In this document: one piece after another, positions 6,295-13,252 of the stretch
How positions within the stretch are numbered: position 1 is the first letter of the stretch
Layout of the letters: each line of letters begins with the position of its first letter
Assembly: GCA_964580455.1 (NCBI GenBank)
Contig: CAZOKO010000050.1
Coordinates: forward strand, 1-18,921
DNA: 18,921 nucleotides
Source: CAZOKO01 sp964580455
GTDB taxonomy: Bacteria > Desulfobacterota > WTBG01
Direction: 5' to 3'
Program-made: the position numbers and the translations under genes
The notes under the pieces: model-generated
Database searches by the model: none
Seen by the model: the letters and a program-made list of their open reading frames with translations, nothing else
Told to the model about the DNA's origin: nothing

Positions 6295-7860
6295 ATGGAC
6301 CTGCATAAAATTCTTTTTATCGATGATAAGCCGGAAGAAGGAAATTACCTAGGAGTTATAAAAAAGGCATTGCCTCACTATGATATTCTGGTAAGGGAAA
6401 ATGGAAAAGACGGGCTTAAGCTATTGAAGATGGACAAAGAGATATCCCTTGTTTTACTGGATATTAAAATGCCTCAACAATTTGCTATGGATGAAGAATA
6501 TGAGGGGATTGAAGTCCTAAAAAAGATTAAGAAACTGAGACCAGAGATGCCAGTGATTATGGTTACTGTATTTGGTACCGATATTGAGAAAATTGTAGAT
6601 TCCATTAAAGCAGGTGCTTTTCATTATATCTCTAAGCCTCTAGACCCTGATTATCTTGCCTTGCAGGTAGTTAGAGCTTTAAGAGAAAGATCATTACATC
6701 GGGATGTACTACATTTAAAAGATGTCATTAGCATTCGAGAAGAAATAGAAAAGCCTATTGAAATTGTATTGTCCGACAAAGGCTTAGGCAGGTTAGTAGG
6801 CTTATCGGATACCATGAGAGATGTCTATAAAAAAATAGAGAAATTGGCAAAGATGGCAAGAGCACCGGTACTCATTATGGGTGAAAGCGGGACCGGTAAA
6901 GAGCTGGTAGCGCAGGAGATCCACGAGCGGAGTGAAAGAAATAAATACCCATTCATGGCCTTCAATGCCTCTGATGAATTTAGCAGCTCAGATCCCATGA
7001 TCAGGGGCGGGAAATTAAGGGGCTTTGGTAAAGACTCAGGTATTAAGGATATTCCCAAGAAAGGTCAGGATGGCATTTTGAAGAAAGCAGATAAAGGAAC
7101 CCTCTTCTTAGATGAAATAAGTGAGATGCCTTTAGATGTGCAGGCCGGTTTCTTAAGGATACTGCAGGTAGCAGAGCCACCAGGATTTAAATCTGAGTTC
7201 TTCCCTGCTGCAGGAGAAGTTGATCAACCCATACGTGTAGATATACGTTATATTTTCGCTACCAATCAAGACCTAAAAAAGTATATTAACCAGGGGAAGT
7301 TGCGAGAGGATTTTTATTATCGCATTAATGTTGCTTCCATCCACCTTCCACCTCTTAGAAGAAGAAAAGAGGATATTCCATTATTGATTGATCATTTTAT
7401 TGATAAGTTTGATCAGAAATACAATTTGCAGATTAATACAATCTCACCAGAGGCTGAAAGAAAACTCATCAAATACGAATGGCCAGGGAATGTGAGAGAA
7501 CTGGAAAATAAGATAGAGAGAGCTATGATAAACGCTGAGGGAGAATGTCTCGGAGAAAAAGACTTTGAGCTTGAGTCAGAATTTACCGATTGTGATACGG
7601 AATTATTCAATCCGGAGGGGATATGGAACCTTCTATTAGAGAGAAAGATGACGATAGATGACATAACCAGTTTTAAGCAGAAGTGGGGAGAAAACATGAT
7701 CAGGGAGTTAATTAAAAAAGCCTTTGCCAAAACCAAATCCCAAAAAGAGGCCGGAAGGCTTTTAGGCTGTTATGCCTGTGCTGATGAAGAACCCAGGAAA
7801 TACAGCATCTTCCGCCAGGAGTGTACAAAACTGGGGGTAAAAATAAGAGATTATAAGTGA
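6295..7860 (+). CDS. NtrC-like response regulator (REC-AAA+-Fis) lacking the GAFTGA loop
   Basis: This 521-residue protein is the partner of the kinase; its Shine-Dalgarno AAGGAG lies inside the kinase gene's end. The receiver domain (5-130) has the acid pocket D10/D11, phospho-acceptor D56, T91 and K114. The AAA+ domain (165-410) has Walker A GESGTGKE (196-203), Walker B GTLFLDE (268-274), arginine-finger-type R337 and R343, and sensor II WPGNVREL (396-403). The sigma-54-contacting GAFTGA motif expected near 240-255 is absent; that stretch reads GFGKDSGIKD. The C-terminal Fis-like helix-turn-helix (about 478-519) carries an extra segment, CYACADEEPRKYS, between its two helices. By family the protein would remodel sigma-54 holoenzyme, but the missing loop makes this doubtful. 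Regulators lacking GAFTGA, such as Rhodobacter capsulatus NtrC and HupR, act with sigma-70 polymerase. Confidence 0.9.
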   Translation: MDLHKILFIDDKPEEGNYLGVIKKALPHYDILVRENGKDGLKLLKMDKEISLVLLDIKMPQQFAMDEEYEGIEVLKKIKKLRPEMPVIMVTVFGTDIEKIVDSIKAGAFHYISKPLDPDYLALQVVRALRERSLHRDVLHLKDVISIREEIEKPIEIVLSDKGLGRLVGLSDTMRDVYKKIEKLAKMARAPVLIMGESGTGKELVAQEIHERSERNKYPFMAFNASDEFSSSDPMIRGGKLRGFGKDSGIKDIPKKGQDGILKKADKGTLFLDEISEMPLDVQAGFLRILQVAEPPGFKSEFFPAAGEVDQPIRVDIRYIFATNQDLKKYINQGKLREDFYYRINVASIHLPPLRRRKEDIPLLIDHFIDKFDQKYNLQINTISPEAERKLIKYEWPGNVRELENKIERAMINAEGECLGEKDFELESEFTDCDTELFNPEGIWNLLLERKMTIDDITSFKQKWGENMIRELIKKAFAKTKSQKEAGRLLGCYACADEEPRKYSIFRQECTKLGVKIRDYK

Positions 7861-7917
7861 ACTATTACGGTTTTTGTTTCTCTCCCATAACAGTTAATGC
7901 TTTAAATCAATTACAAA

Positions 7918-7934
7918 AGCGATGACATAGCGAT
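7918..7934. repeat. Direct repeat AGCGAT spaced one helical turn
   Basis: AGCGAT occurs at 7918-7923 and 7929-7934, an 11-bp period. It lies about 100-120 bp upstream of the predicted start (about 8036) of the sigma-54-like promoter at 8009-8025, the right place for an activator site. The repeat is short and could be chance. Confidence 0.25.
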
Positions 7935-7973
7935 TAGAAAACAACAAAACAAATAAATATAATCTTATTATAC

Positions 7974-8010
7974 AACCACTTAGGGAATATTCTAAGTGGT
8001 TTTTTATTTT
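7974..8010 (+). terminator. Rho-independent terminator after the two-component genes
   Basis: AACCACTTA (7974-7982) pairs perfectly with TAAGTGGTT (7993-8001). The 10-base interior can add a G-C pair and two G-U pairs. A run of T's (8000-8005), then A, then four T's follows. It lies 114 bp after the response regulator stop and ends the kinase/regulator transcript. Confidence 0.85.
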
Positions 8011-8025
8011 GGTATTAATGTTGCG
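8009..8025 (+). promoter_or_regulatory. Sigma-54-like (-24/-12) promoter
   Basis: TTGGTATTAATGTTGCG has GG (8011-8012) and GC (8023-8024) exactly ten bases apart, with TGG-x-A and a perfect TTGC. It begins in the last T's of the terminator and would start transcription near 8036, giving a leader of about 47 bases to the 62-residue gene at 8083. The match is weaker than at 563-579 because the -24 element reads TGGTA. Confidence 0.45.
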
Positions 8026-8082
8026 ATTACCTGTAAGCAAAAGTACACATCGGCATACGCAAACAATAGGAAGGAAAAGGTT

Positions 8083-8271
8083 ATGAGTATAGAAGTTAAG
8101 AGTATCGAGGATGCATTTGAATTTCTAAAAGCACTTTGTATTGATTGGGTAACAGTAAACAAAATCGAAAACAGCCTGTGGGATACAGGCGTGGCTTTTT
8201 TCGATAGAACCTATTGCCGTGTTGCCTATTACAATGAAGTTAATCATATGCTTTCAATAATTAATAGATGA
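8083..8271 (+). CDS. Small protein of unknown function (62 aa)
   Basis: The start is ATG 8083, preceded by an AGGAAGGAAAAGG tract (8068-8080). An upstream in-frame GTG at 7996 lies inside the terminator stem and is not credible. The product has no signal peptide or membrane segment and begins MSIEVKSIEDAFEFL. It has an amphipathic N-terminal helix followed by a Trp/Tyr-rich part with probable beta strands. It is 51 bp upstream of the FecR-type gene and probably shares its transcript. I do not recognise the family. Confidence 0.6.
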   Translation: MSIEVKSIEDAFEFLKALCIDWVTVNKIENSLWDTGVAFFDRTYCRVAYYNEVNHMLSIINR

Positions 8272-8322
8272 TCCAAAATAGTTTTTAGACACATTACCTT
8301 ACTAAAACAAGGGAGGAAAAAC

Positions 8323-10029
8323 ATGGATAAAATAAAAAATCTGCTATGGCTAATGATCCTTTTCTTGTTAATGGCAACTTCTGTTGCTTCCGCACGACAA
8401 GAGCAGACCGTCTTAGTGGGACACATATCATATGTCGAAGGCGAGCTCCTGCGGTATGTCCCTGAAAATGAGGACTGGGTTGTAACTGTTAAAGATGCTC
8501 CTTTTGGGACAGATGATGTGCTGTATTCCAATGAAAACGCAAAAGCAGAATTTATCATGCCCAACAACACATGGATAAGGATAGGTGGCAACACACAAAT
8601 CCACATTAAAAAACTTGAAAGTGAGACAACTGAGGTTGATATTTCTTCAGGTTTTGCCAGATTTTATAACAAGAGTTCTACAACTACAATTAAAGCCACA
8701 ACTCCTTTCGGCTACGTGATGGCACCACCGCTAACTTCCTTTGATCTATACGTGGGAGATGAATCTACAAAAGTAAGTGCATTGAAGGGAAACGTCAACT
8801 TCGTGCATGTCATGGATAATACCAGGTATGAAGTGATAGCAGGATCATCCTCCATCCTTGCAGGATATAGAAAGATAACATCCGGTAAAGGGATTACAGA
8901 TGATGGCTGGGACACCTGGAATTTACAAAGAGACAGCCTCTGGAAAAGGCGTTTAGAAGCAAAGGGGGATTCAACAAAGTATCTCCCCGAAATGCTCCAC
9001 AATGAATCCTATGCTTTAGAAGAAAATGGAACATGGGAGAGAGTGTACTACGAAGAAAGCCACCGGTATTTCTGGCGGCCACTCTATGTTTCTTCTTACT
9101 GGACACCATTTACAAAAGGCAGATGGACAGTCTGGTACGGTGATAACTGCTGGATCCCTCATGAACCGTTTGGATATGTAACACACCACTACGGAAACTG
9201 GGTTTATCTAGGGAACTGTAATCGCTGGTACTGGGCTCCACCGGTACGTCGTGTGAGAATTAGTACAAGTCCATTCCTTAATATAGGGTTTGGATGGTAT
9301 CCTGGAAGAGTATCGTGGATATACAGAGACACATACATCGGTTGGATACCACTGGCGCCCTATGAACGTTATTACTGCCGCCGCTACTGGGGTCCCCGTT
9401 CATTTGTTGTCAACGAAACCAGCATAAACATAATTAATATCAACATTACTAACTGCCGCTACAAAAATCACGCAGTTATAGTCAAACAGAAAAATTTCTA
9501 TAACGTCAATAATTACAGTAGAGTCCGAATCAGGGGTATAAACAGAAACAGCTTTATTAACAGTTACCGTGGGGCGGCCCTCATCAATAACAGGGTTATT
9601 AAAAACTTTAATAAAATGAGGCAAAGGTTCAACTTCAGAAATATCGATGCAAGGAAAAAACCGCGTCTTTCCGTTCACAAAAAATCTCGGCACAATAAAT
9701 ACTTTTTAAGAGATGCAGGGACTATAACCAGGAAAAGAATCTCAAAAGTAAAGCCTGTAGTACCTGCAAAGCATACACACTTCAAAACTCCGAGAATTAT
9801 CCATAGGATTGCACCAGCCAGAGCAGTCAAAAAACCTGAAAAAACAAGGTTTAAAAAGAAGCAGCATATAAGGACAGGTCCCAATGTGCAGAAGTCAAGA
9901 ACAAGGATAACGCCCAGCACAAAAGCGCAGCAACCAAGATTGAAGCCGAATACCAGAAAGGCAAGGCCAAGGCTAAGTCCGAAAGCAAAGAGGACAGGAG
10001 TAAGGCATATCCAGATGCGCAGAAGATAA
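8323..10029 (+). CDS. Secreted FecR-domain/DUF6600-like protein with basic tail
   Basis: This 568-residue protein follows GGGAGG and begins with a clear signal peptide (1-24, SVASA). Residues about 35-180 form a FecR-like beta domain: GHISYVEGEL, then IRIGGNTQIHI, DISSGFARFY and a VSALKGNVNF turn, as in periplasmic FecR-type proteins. Residues about 245-350 are rich in Trp, Tyr and Pro with spaced motifs (WRPL, W-x-PHEPFGYVTHHYGNWV, RWYWAPP, GWIPLAPYE). These match the DUF6600 pattern I know from exported proteins joined to FecR domains. The last 140 residues are strongly basic with repeated K/R-P-R-x-x-P blocks and are likely disordered, perhaps binding an anionic polymer. No FecI-type sigma factor or TonB receptor is nearby, so classical iron signalling is unlikely. 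Surface or matrix binding is an inference. Confidence 0.8.
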   Translation: MDKIKNLLWLMILFLLMATSVASARQEQTVLVGHISYVEGELLRYVPENEDWVVTVKDAPFGTDDVLYSNENAKAEFIMPNNTWIRIGGNTQIHIKKLESETTEVDISSGFARFYNKSSTTTIKATTPFGYVMAPPLTSFDLYVGDESTKVSALKGNVNFVHVMDNTRYEVIAGSSSILAGYRKITSGKGITDDGWDTWNLQRDSLWKRRLEAKGDSTKYLPEMLHNESYALEENGTWERVYYEESHRYFWRPLYVSSYWTPFTKGRWTVWYGDNCWIPHEPFGYVTHHYGNWVYLGNCNRWYWAPPVRRVRISTSPFLNIGFGWYPGRVSWIYRDTYIGWIPLAPYERYYCRRYWGPRSFVVNETSINIININITNCRYKNHAVIVKQKNFYNVNNYSRVRIRGINRNSFINSYRGAALINNRVIKNFNKMRQRFNFRNIDARKKPRLSVHKKSRHNKYFLRDAGTITRKRISKVKPVVPAKHTHFKTPRIIHRIAPARAVKKPEKTRFKKKQHIRTGPNVQKSRTRITPSTKAQQPRLKPNTRKARPRLSPKAKRTGVRHIQMRRR

Positions 10030-10088
10030 GACTAAATATAATTTTGCATAAACTAACATGGGAACAATAGAAATCATCATCCTTTTAA

Positions 10089-10130
10089 TCTGCCTGATCC
10101 TTCTTATCTCTTCCGAAAAGAGCAGGCAGA
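10089..10130 (+). promoter_or_regulatory. Inverted repeat downstream of the FecR-type gene
   Basis: TCTGCCTG pairs perfectly with CAGGCAGA across 26 bases, and the interior contains CTCTT/AAGAG able to form an inner stem. It lies 60 bp after the FecR-type stop codon. Only mixed sequence follows, without a T-run, so it is not a standard intrinsic terminator. It may protect the 3' end of the message or act as an operator for the next gene. Confidence 0.35.
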
Positions 10131-10222
10131 GGTGATGTTCTTAAAATCGAGATCAAGGAATCAAGTGAATATAGAATATAGTGATTACAGTGGAAACGTT
10201 TAAACGAAAGGAGGTGAGAAAA

Positions 10223-10591
10223 ATGAAAAGATTGATATCGTTTTTCTGGATTATCACATCAGTCAGTACCCTTATTTTCACTGTTCCCTCAGCACAGGCT
10301 AAAGGTGAATGGGAAGGGGCTGGAATAGCTGTAGGAGCCATTACCTTTCTAGACATTATGCGTGATGGAAGGTTGGATTGGCCAAGGTCAGTATTTGGTG
10401 GCTTATTTCGACATGGTCATGGTTGCCGTTCTTATGGTCGTCGTTCTTATTATGGTCATGGGTCTCCCCGTTATTGGAAAGGCTTTTATGATGAAAAGTC
10501 CAGAATGGAAAGAAGAAGGATCTACCGGCATTACAGGCAGGGCCGAAGAGATGCCAGAAGATATTATGGTTACGATTATTATGGTTGGTAG
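10223..10591 (+). CDS. Small secreted Gly/Tyr/Arg-rich protein (122 aa)
   Basis: ATG 10223 is chosen because a near-complete anti-Shine-Dalgarno complement, AAAGGAGGTGA (10207-10217), precedes it; the open frame reaches further upstream, but no earlier start has such a site. The signal peptide runs to about residue 24 (PSAQA). The mature protein starts with a Gly/Ala-rich segment (GAGIAVGAITF), which may insert in or lie along a membrane. It ends in a His/Gly/Tyr/Arg-rich region with a basic helix (RMERRRIYRHYRQGRRDARR) and a Tyr/Gly tail. A 10-bp palindrome, CGTTTAAACG (10197-10206), lies directly before the ribosome binding site. Its composition resembles the basic tail of the FecR-type protein. 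The function is unknown. Confidence 0.7.
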   Translation: MKRLISFFWIITSVSTLIFTVPSAQAKGEWEGAGIAVGAITFLDIMRDGRLDWPRSVFGGLFRHGHGCRSYGRRSYYGHGSPRYWKGFYDEKSRMERRRIYRHYRQGRRDARRYYGYDYYGW

Positions 10592-10648
10592 TATCAGGTC
10601 GTAAAGGAAGAAAAGAATTCAGCTTAAAATCAAAAAGGAGGTGATCAT

Positions 10649-11194
10649 ATGGGCAAGGCTTTAGAAAAGGGTACACTCCTCATGTTTTTGATCGTCACAC
10701 TTGTGATTCTAAATGGCTGTGCTACAGGCTATAGTCTTGGCAAACACTCCACAACCCAAAATACTATTAGATTTACAGATCCTCTAATCATCCCTTCTGA
10801 CTTTCGGGTAATAAACAGACATGACCCGAAAGAGGTTGTTACCTTCGCCCTTAAGCTCTATGAAAAGAAGGAATATCGGCAGGCTGCAAAATTTTTTCTT
10901 GATGCTGCAGATTTAGTGTCAGGCAACTCTACCCACAATGAGTTCAGGATGATTTGTCTTTCAGCAGCTGCTACCTCACTTTTGGAAGGAGGCGATATAG
11001 AGATTTTTCAAAAAGTGATGACGAATCTGCGTCTGGAAATGGATCAATTTCAGTGGGCTGATATGAAGGGTGAGATTGCTGTACTGATAGCAATCTCGGA
11101 TAAACTTCAAGGCAATCAGCCTTATATCAAAAGCACTATCCCTAATGGTGTAAGGGAACTTTTCATTCAATCTCATTTAAGGAGTGAAAAATGA
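10649..11194 (+). CDS. TPR-like lipoprotein of the ExbB/ExbD cluster
   Basis: This 181-residue protein follows an unusually complete Shine-Dalgarno (AAGGAGGTGATCA, 10634-10646). Residues 9-24 form a lipoprotein signal with lipobox L-N-G-C, so C24 is the likely lipidated residue. Residue +2 is Ala, so outer-membrane sorting by the E. coli rule is plausible. The middle (about 60-125) contains a TPR-like hairpin (ALKLYEKKEYRQAAKFF) and a second helix pair. This region aligns with the lipoprotein at 628-1095. The stop overlaps the next start (ATGA at 11191-11194), so it is translationally coupled to the coiled-coil gene. In Tol-Pal systems a TPR protein (CpoB) links the motor to peptidoglycan synthesis. 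A similar adaptor role is only an inference here. Confidence 0.8.
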   Translation: MGKALEKGTLLMFLIVTLVILNGCATGYSLGKHSTTQNTIRFTDPLIIPSDFRVINRHDPKEVVTFALKLYEKKEYRQAAKFFLDAADLVSGNSTHNEFRMICLSAAATSLLEGGDIEIFQKVMTNLRLEMDQFQWADMKGEIAVLIAISDKLQGNQPYIKSTIPNGVRELFIQSHLRSEK

Positions 11195-12117
11195 AACGAA
11201 TATTTAATTATATAACAGTAATAGCTCTCGCATTTACTCTCCAATTATCGAATGCCAGGGCTTATGAGATGTCCGGAGAGATTATCAAAGAATTGATGGA
11301 CTCGGTGGACAAAGAGATGACCATTCTCGAAGAGAAGACTATGGATTTTGACAGGGAGAAGACAATCCTGCTTGATGATCTGGAAGCCAAAGCACTCGAA
11401 TTTAAAAATGAGGGAGAGATTATTCGAAAGGAGAATATGAAAGTCGACGTTCTAATCATAAATGCCAAACTTAATCAGAAGGACGTTGAAGAAGTCGAGG
11501 CCTATCTGGGCACCATATCAAAGATCGTTCCCAAATTGGACCAATTAAAAAGAGAGCTTAACAGTGGCGGACATCATGAGCTGAAGGAAGATTTTAAGGT
11601 CTACAGAAAAAAAATGGGGAATTTTATGACAAAAGCGGCTCACATCCTGAGTGCCTTAAAGGAGACTGCTCCCAAATCTTCTCAGAGAGATATTGAGGTT
11701 CTTGAAAATAACCTGGTTGGCATCCTGACTTCCTGGGATTCTCCTTTAAGCAATATAGAAACCTCGGTAGATCAGGTTGATAAAACAATAAAGGATCTGG
11801 AAGACGCCTATGCCCAGCTCATCGTTGTAAAAAACCTGTTAGACCAGGAAAAGACCAAACTCAAGGTTAACAATTATACGGCTATCGCCAACCTGGCTTT
11901 GATAAGGCTGGGTAAAGGGAGACTCAGCGGAGAAGCTTTTTTGCAGACACCTGTCAACATACGGAAGGGAGTCTCTAAAAGATCGGAGATTACAAATAAC
12001 GTCCTGGGTGAACAAACGGCCTTTTCTCTCAAAACAAGTAATCCCGGCACATACCTTGATGCTGAAGATCTCGATGGTCTGACAAGAATCAGGAGTGGTA
12101 ATTACGGATGGGAATAA
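11191..12117 (+). CDS. Secreted coiled-coil protein (308 aa)
   Basis: It starts within the stop codon of the lipoprotein gene, with AAGGAG 6 bases upstream. The signal peptide ends near residue 24 (SNARA). Residues about 28-110 and 165-222 are long charged helices with heptad-like spacing, probably coiled coils, joined by another helical stretch. The last 80 residues are low in helix propensity and lack recognisable motifs. The N-terminal half resembles the N-terminal half of the protein encoded at 1122-1916. The downstream gap (12118-12325) holds a repeat cluster. I infer a periplasmic strut or adaptor of the ExbB/ExbD assembly; no named family is recognised. Confidence 0.75.
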   Translation: MKRIFNYITVIALAFTLQLSNARAYEMSGEIIKELMDSVDKEMTILEEKTMDFDREKTILLDDLEAKALEFKNEGEIIRKENMKVDVLIINAKLNQKDVEEVEAYLGTISKIVPKLDQLKRELNSGGHHELKEDFKVYRKKMGNFMTKAAHILSALKETAPKSSQRDIEVLENNLVGILTSWDSPLSNIETSVDQVDKTIKDLEDAYAQLIVVKNLLDQEKTKLKVNNYTAIANLALIRLGKGRLSGEAFLQTPVNIRKGVSKRSEITNNVLGEQTAFSLKTSNPGTYLDAEDLDGLTRIRSGNYGWE

Positions 12118-12120
12118 AGA

Positions 12121-12239
12121 ACTGGATGCTGGATACTGGATTCTAGATACTAGATGGTGGAAAATTAAAATTAATTGCAAAAATGAAACAATTAACAACT
12201 GAACAAAATCAAATATCCAGTATCAAGTATCCAGTATCG
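12121..12239. repeat. Inverted and tandem repeat cluster (CTGGATACT-type)
   Basis: GATACTGGAT (12132-12141) is the exact reverse complement of ATCCAGTATC, which occurs twice on the right side (12215-12224 and 12229-12238, a 14-bp period). The left side adds degenerate copies (CTGGATG, CTAGATACTAGATGG), so the region is a degenerate tandem repeat on each arm with the arms inverted. The spacer is AT-rich. It separates the coiled-coil gene from the FEGK-motif gene and could fold as a large hairpin in the transcript. It looks like a dispersed intergenic repeat rather than a transposon. Confidence 0.7.
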
Positions 12240-12325
12240 TTTCGTTAGTAACATCCCATCTCTATGAGCAAGAAACATTTAGCAAAAAGAAGATCCTAAA
12301 GTAATCAAACTAAGGGAGGTTGAAA

Positions 12326-12730
12326 ATGAAGATTTTGAAAATAAGCATAATAGTTTCGTCATTTCTATTGATGAGCCACGTTTGTCATGCGCAGGATTAT
12401 TGTAACACAGCATTCGTAAAATCATGGGAGGTTGATCGGAATATTGCAGTTAAGAAGCTCATTACACTGTGGTTAGACAATGCACCTCAACAACAACTAA
12501 ATGACCAGATTCTGACGGTTACCCGAAAGGAGATTCATATGAGCTCCTGTTCATCCGTTTTTGATATCAATGATTTTTACCTTTTTAACATCAGCAAAAT
12601 GGATTCAAGAGCTATTCCTCCGGGGATACTTAAGAGCTACCTCAAAAGAAACGGCATTGAGCTGGATGCCAAAACCTACTTTGAGGGAAAGGAGTTTCAG
12701 GTAACATTAAAGGAGGATAGTGTCTTATGA
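12326..12730 (+). CDS. Small secreted FEGK-motif protein (134 aa)
   Basis: ATG 12326 is preferred over the in-frame TTG at 12320 because GGGAGG (12314-12319) is then 6 bases upstream. The signal peptide ends at about residue 23 (CHAQ). The mature protein is helical with three Cys residues (C20 lies in the signal; C26 and C75 are mature) and ends in NGIELDAKTYFEGKEFQV (109-126). It aligns along its whole length to the C-terminal half of the protein encoded at 1122-1916. Its stop overlaps the start of the ExbB-like gene (ATGA at 12727-12730), so it is coupled to the motor genes. I infer a periplasmic partner of the motor; no family name is known to me. Confidence 0.75.
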   Translation: MKILKISIIVSSFLLMSHVCHAQDYCNTAFVKSWEVDRNIAVKKLITLWLDNAPQQQLNDQILTVTRKEIHMSSCSSVFDINDFYLFNISKMDSRAIPPGILKSYLKRNGIELDAKTYFEGKEFQVTLKEDSVL

Positions 12731-13251
12731 AAAAAGGAGTTAACCTGAAGGAAATGGTTATGGAGAAAAGATCATTTCTTATGGATACAGTCATCCTCAT
12801 GATCTTCTTTTTTACCGGATGTATAGGCTACTATCTGGGATATCAGTTAGATCTCATAGCCCTGTCCCACCATTTTATTAAGGGAAGTCTTAAGTGGTTT
12901 TATGAGTGTATTGGAGTTGTCTCCATAGGTTTGATACCCCTTACTCTCTTTCTGGCATCGATGATAACTCTCATCTTTCTTGAAATGACAGGAGTTTTGA
13001 GCTTTGGACGTTCCCCTTTGAAGAAGCTTGATTTCATCATAGAAGTAGGGCCCATGCTTGGCATCGTAGGGACCATGATTTCCCTGTCAAATGCCATGAT
13101 GCAGGTAGACATCTCCCACGGAGTTCAGGTAGCCATAAATAACATGACAGCACTTACCGGCCAGGCTCTCAACTCCTCTATCTATGGAATTGTCCTTGCA
13201 CTGGTTGCCTATATGATGAAATCTTTCTGCAAAAGGAAGTGGGAGGAATGA
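12727..13251 (+). CDS. Reduced ExbB/TolQ/MotA-family proton channel
   Basis: This 174-residue protein is well below the usual 220-245 of ExbB and TolQ. Residues 108-164 carry the family core: GPMLGIVGTMISL (108-120) in one membrane segment and GQALNSSIYGIVLALVAYM (145-163) in the next. T116 fits the conserved pore threonine of the first; S151 replaces the threonine of the second (T178 in E. coli TolQ). Two further hydrophobic segments (about 20-40 and 60-86) precede. Only about 20 residues separate the second of them from the core, so the large cytoplasmic loop of ExbB/TolQ is missing. The partner ExbD-like gene follows after one base. The pair should form an inner-membrane stator driven by the proton gradient. 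Confidence 0.8.
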   Translation: MKKGVNLKEMVMEKRSFLMDTVILMIFFFTGCIGYYLGYQLDLIALSHHFIKGSLKWFYECIGVVSIGLIPLTLFLASMITLIFLEMTGVLSFGRSPLKKLDFIIEVGPMLGIVGTMISLSNAMMQVDISHGVQVAINNMTALTGQALNSSIYGIVLALVAYMMKSFCKRKWEE

Positions 13252-13252
13252 G

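Noticed and set aside
7413..7736. 107-codon minus-strand frame opposite the response regulator
   Set aside because: It lies wholly antisense to conserved AAA+ and Fis-domain coding sequence, with no ribosome binding site or recognisable domain.
7996..8082. GTG 7996 as start of the small gene before the FecR-type gene
   Set aside because: It lies inside the terminator stem and upstream of the predicted transcript start. ATG 8083 has a clear ribosome binding site.
10058..10135. 25-codon hydrophobic peptide frame between the FecR-type gene and the next gene
   Set aside because: No Shine-Dalgarno is present, and most of it is explained by the inverted repeat at 10089-10130. A small membrane peptide cannot be excluded.
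10362..10604. 80-codon Met/Val-rich + strand frame
   Set aside because: It is a shadow of the secreted Gly/Tyr/Arg-rich gene in another frame; its composition follows the repeated TATGGTCATGG-type codons of the real gene.
10356..10676. 106-codon His/Asn-rich minus-strand frame
   Set aside because: It is an antisense shadow of two real genes and their gap, and the odd composition follows from the Tyr/Arg-rich gene opposite.
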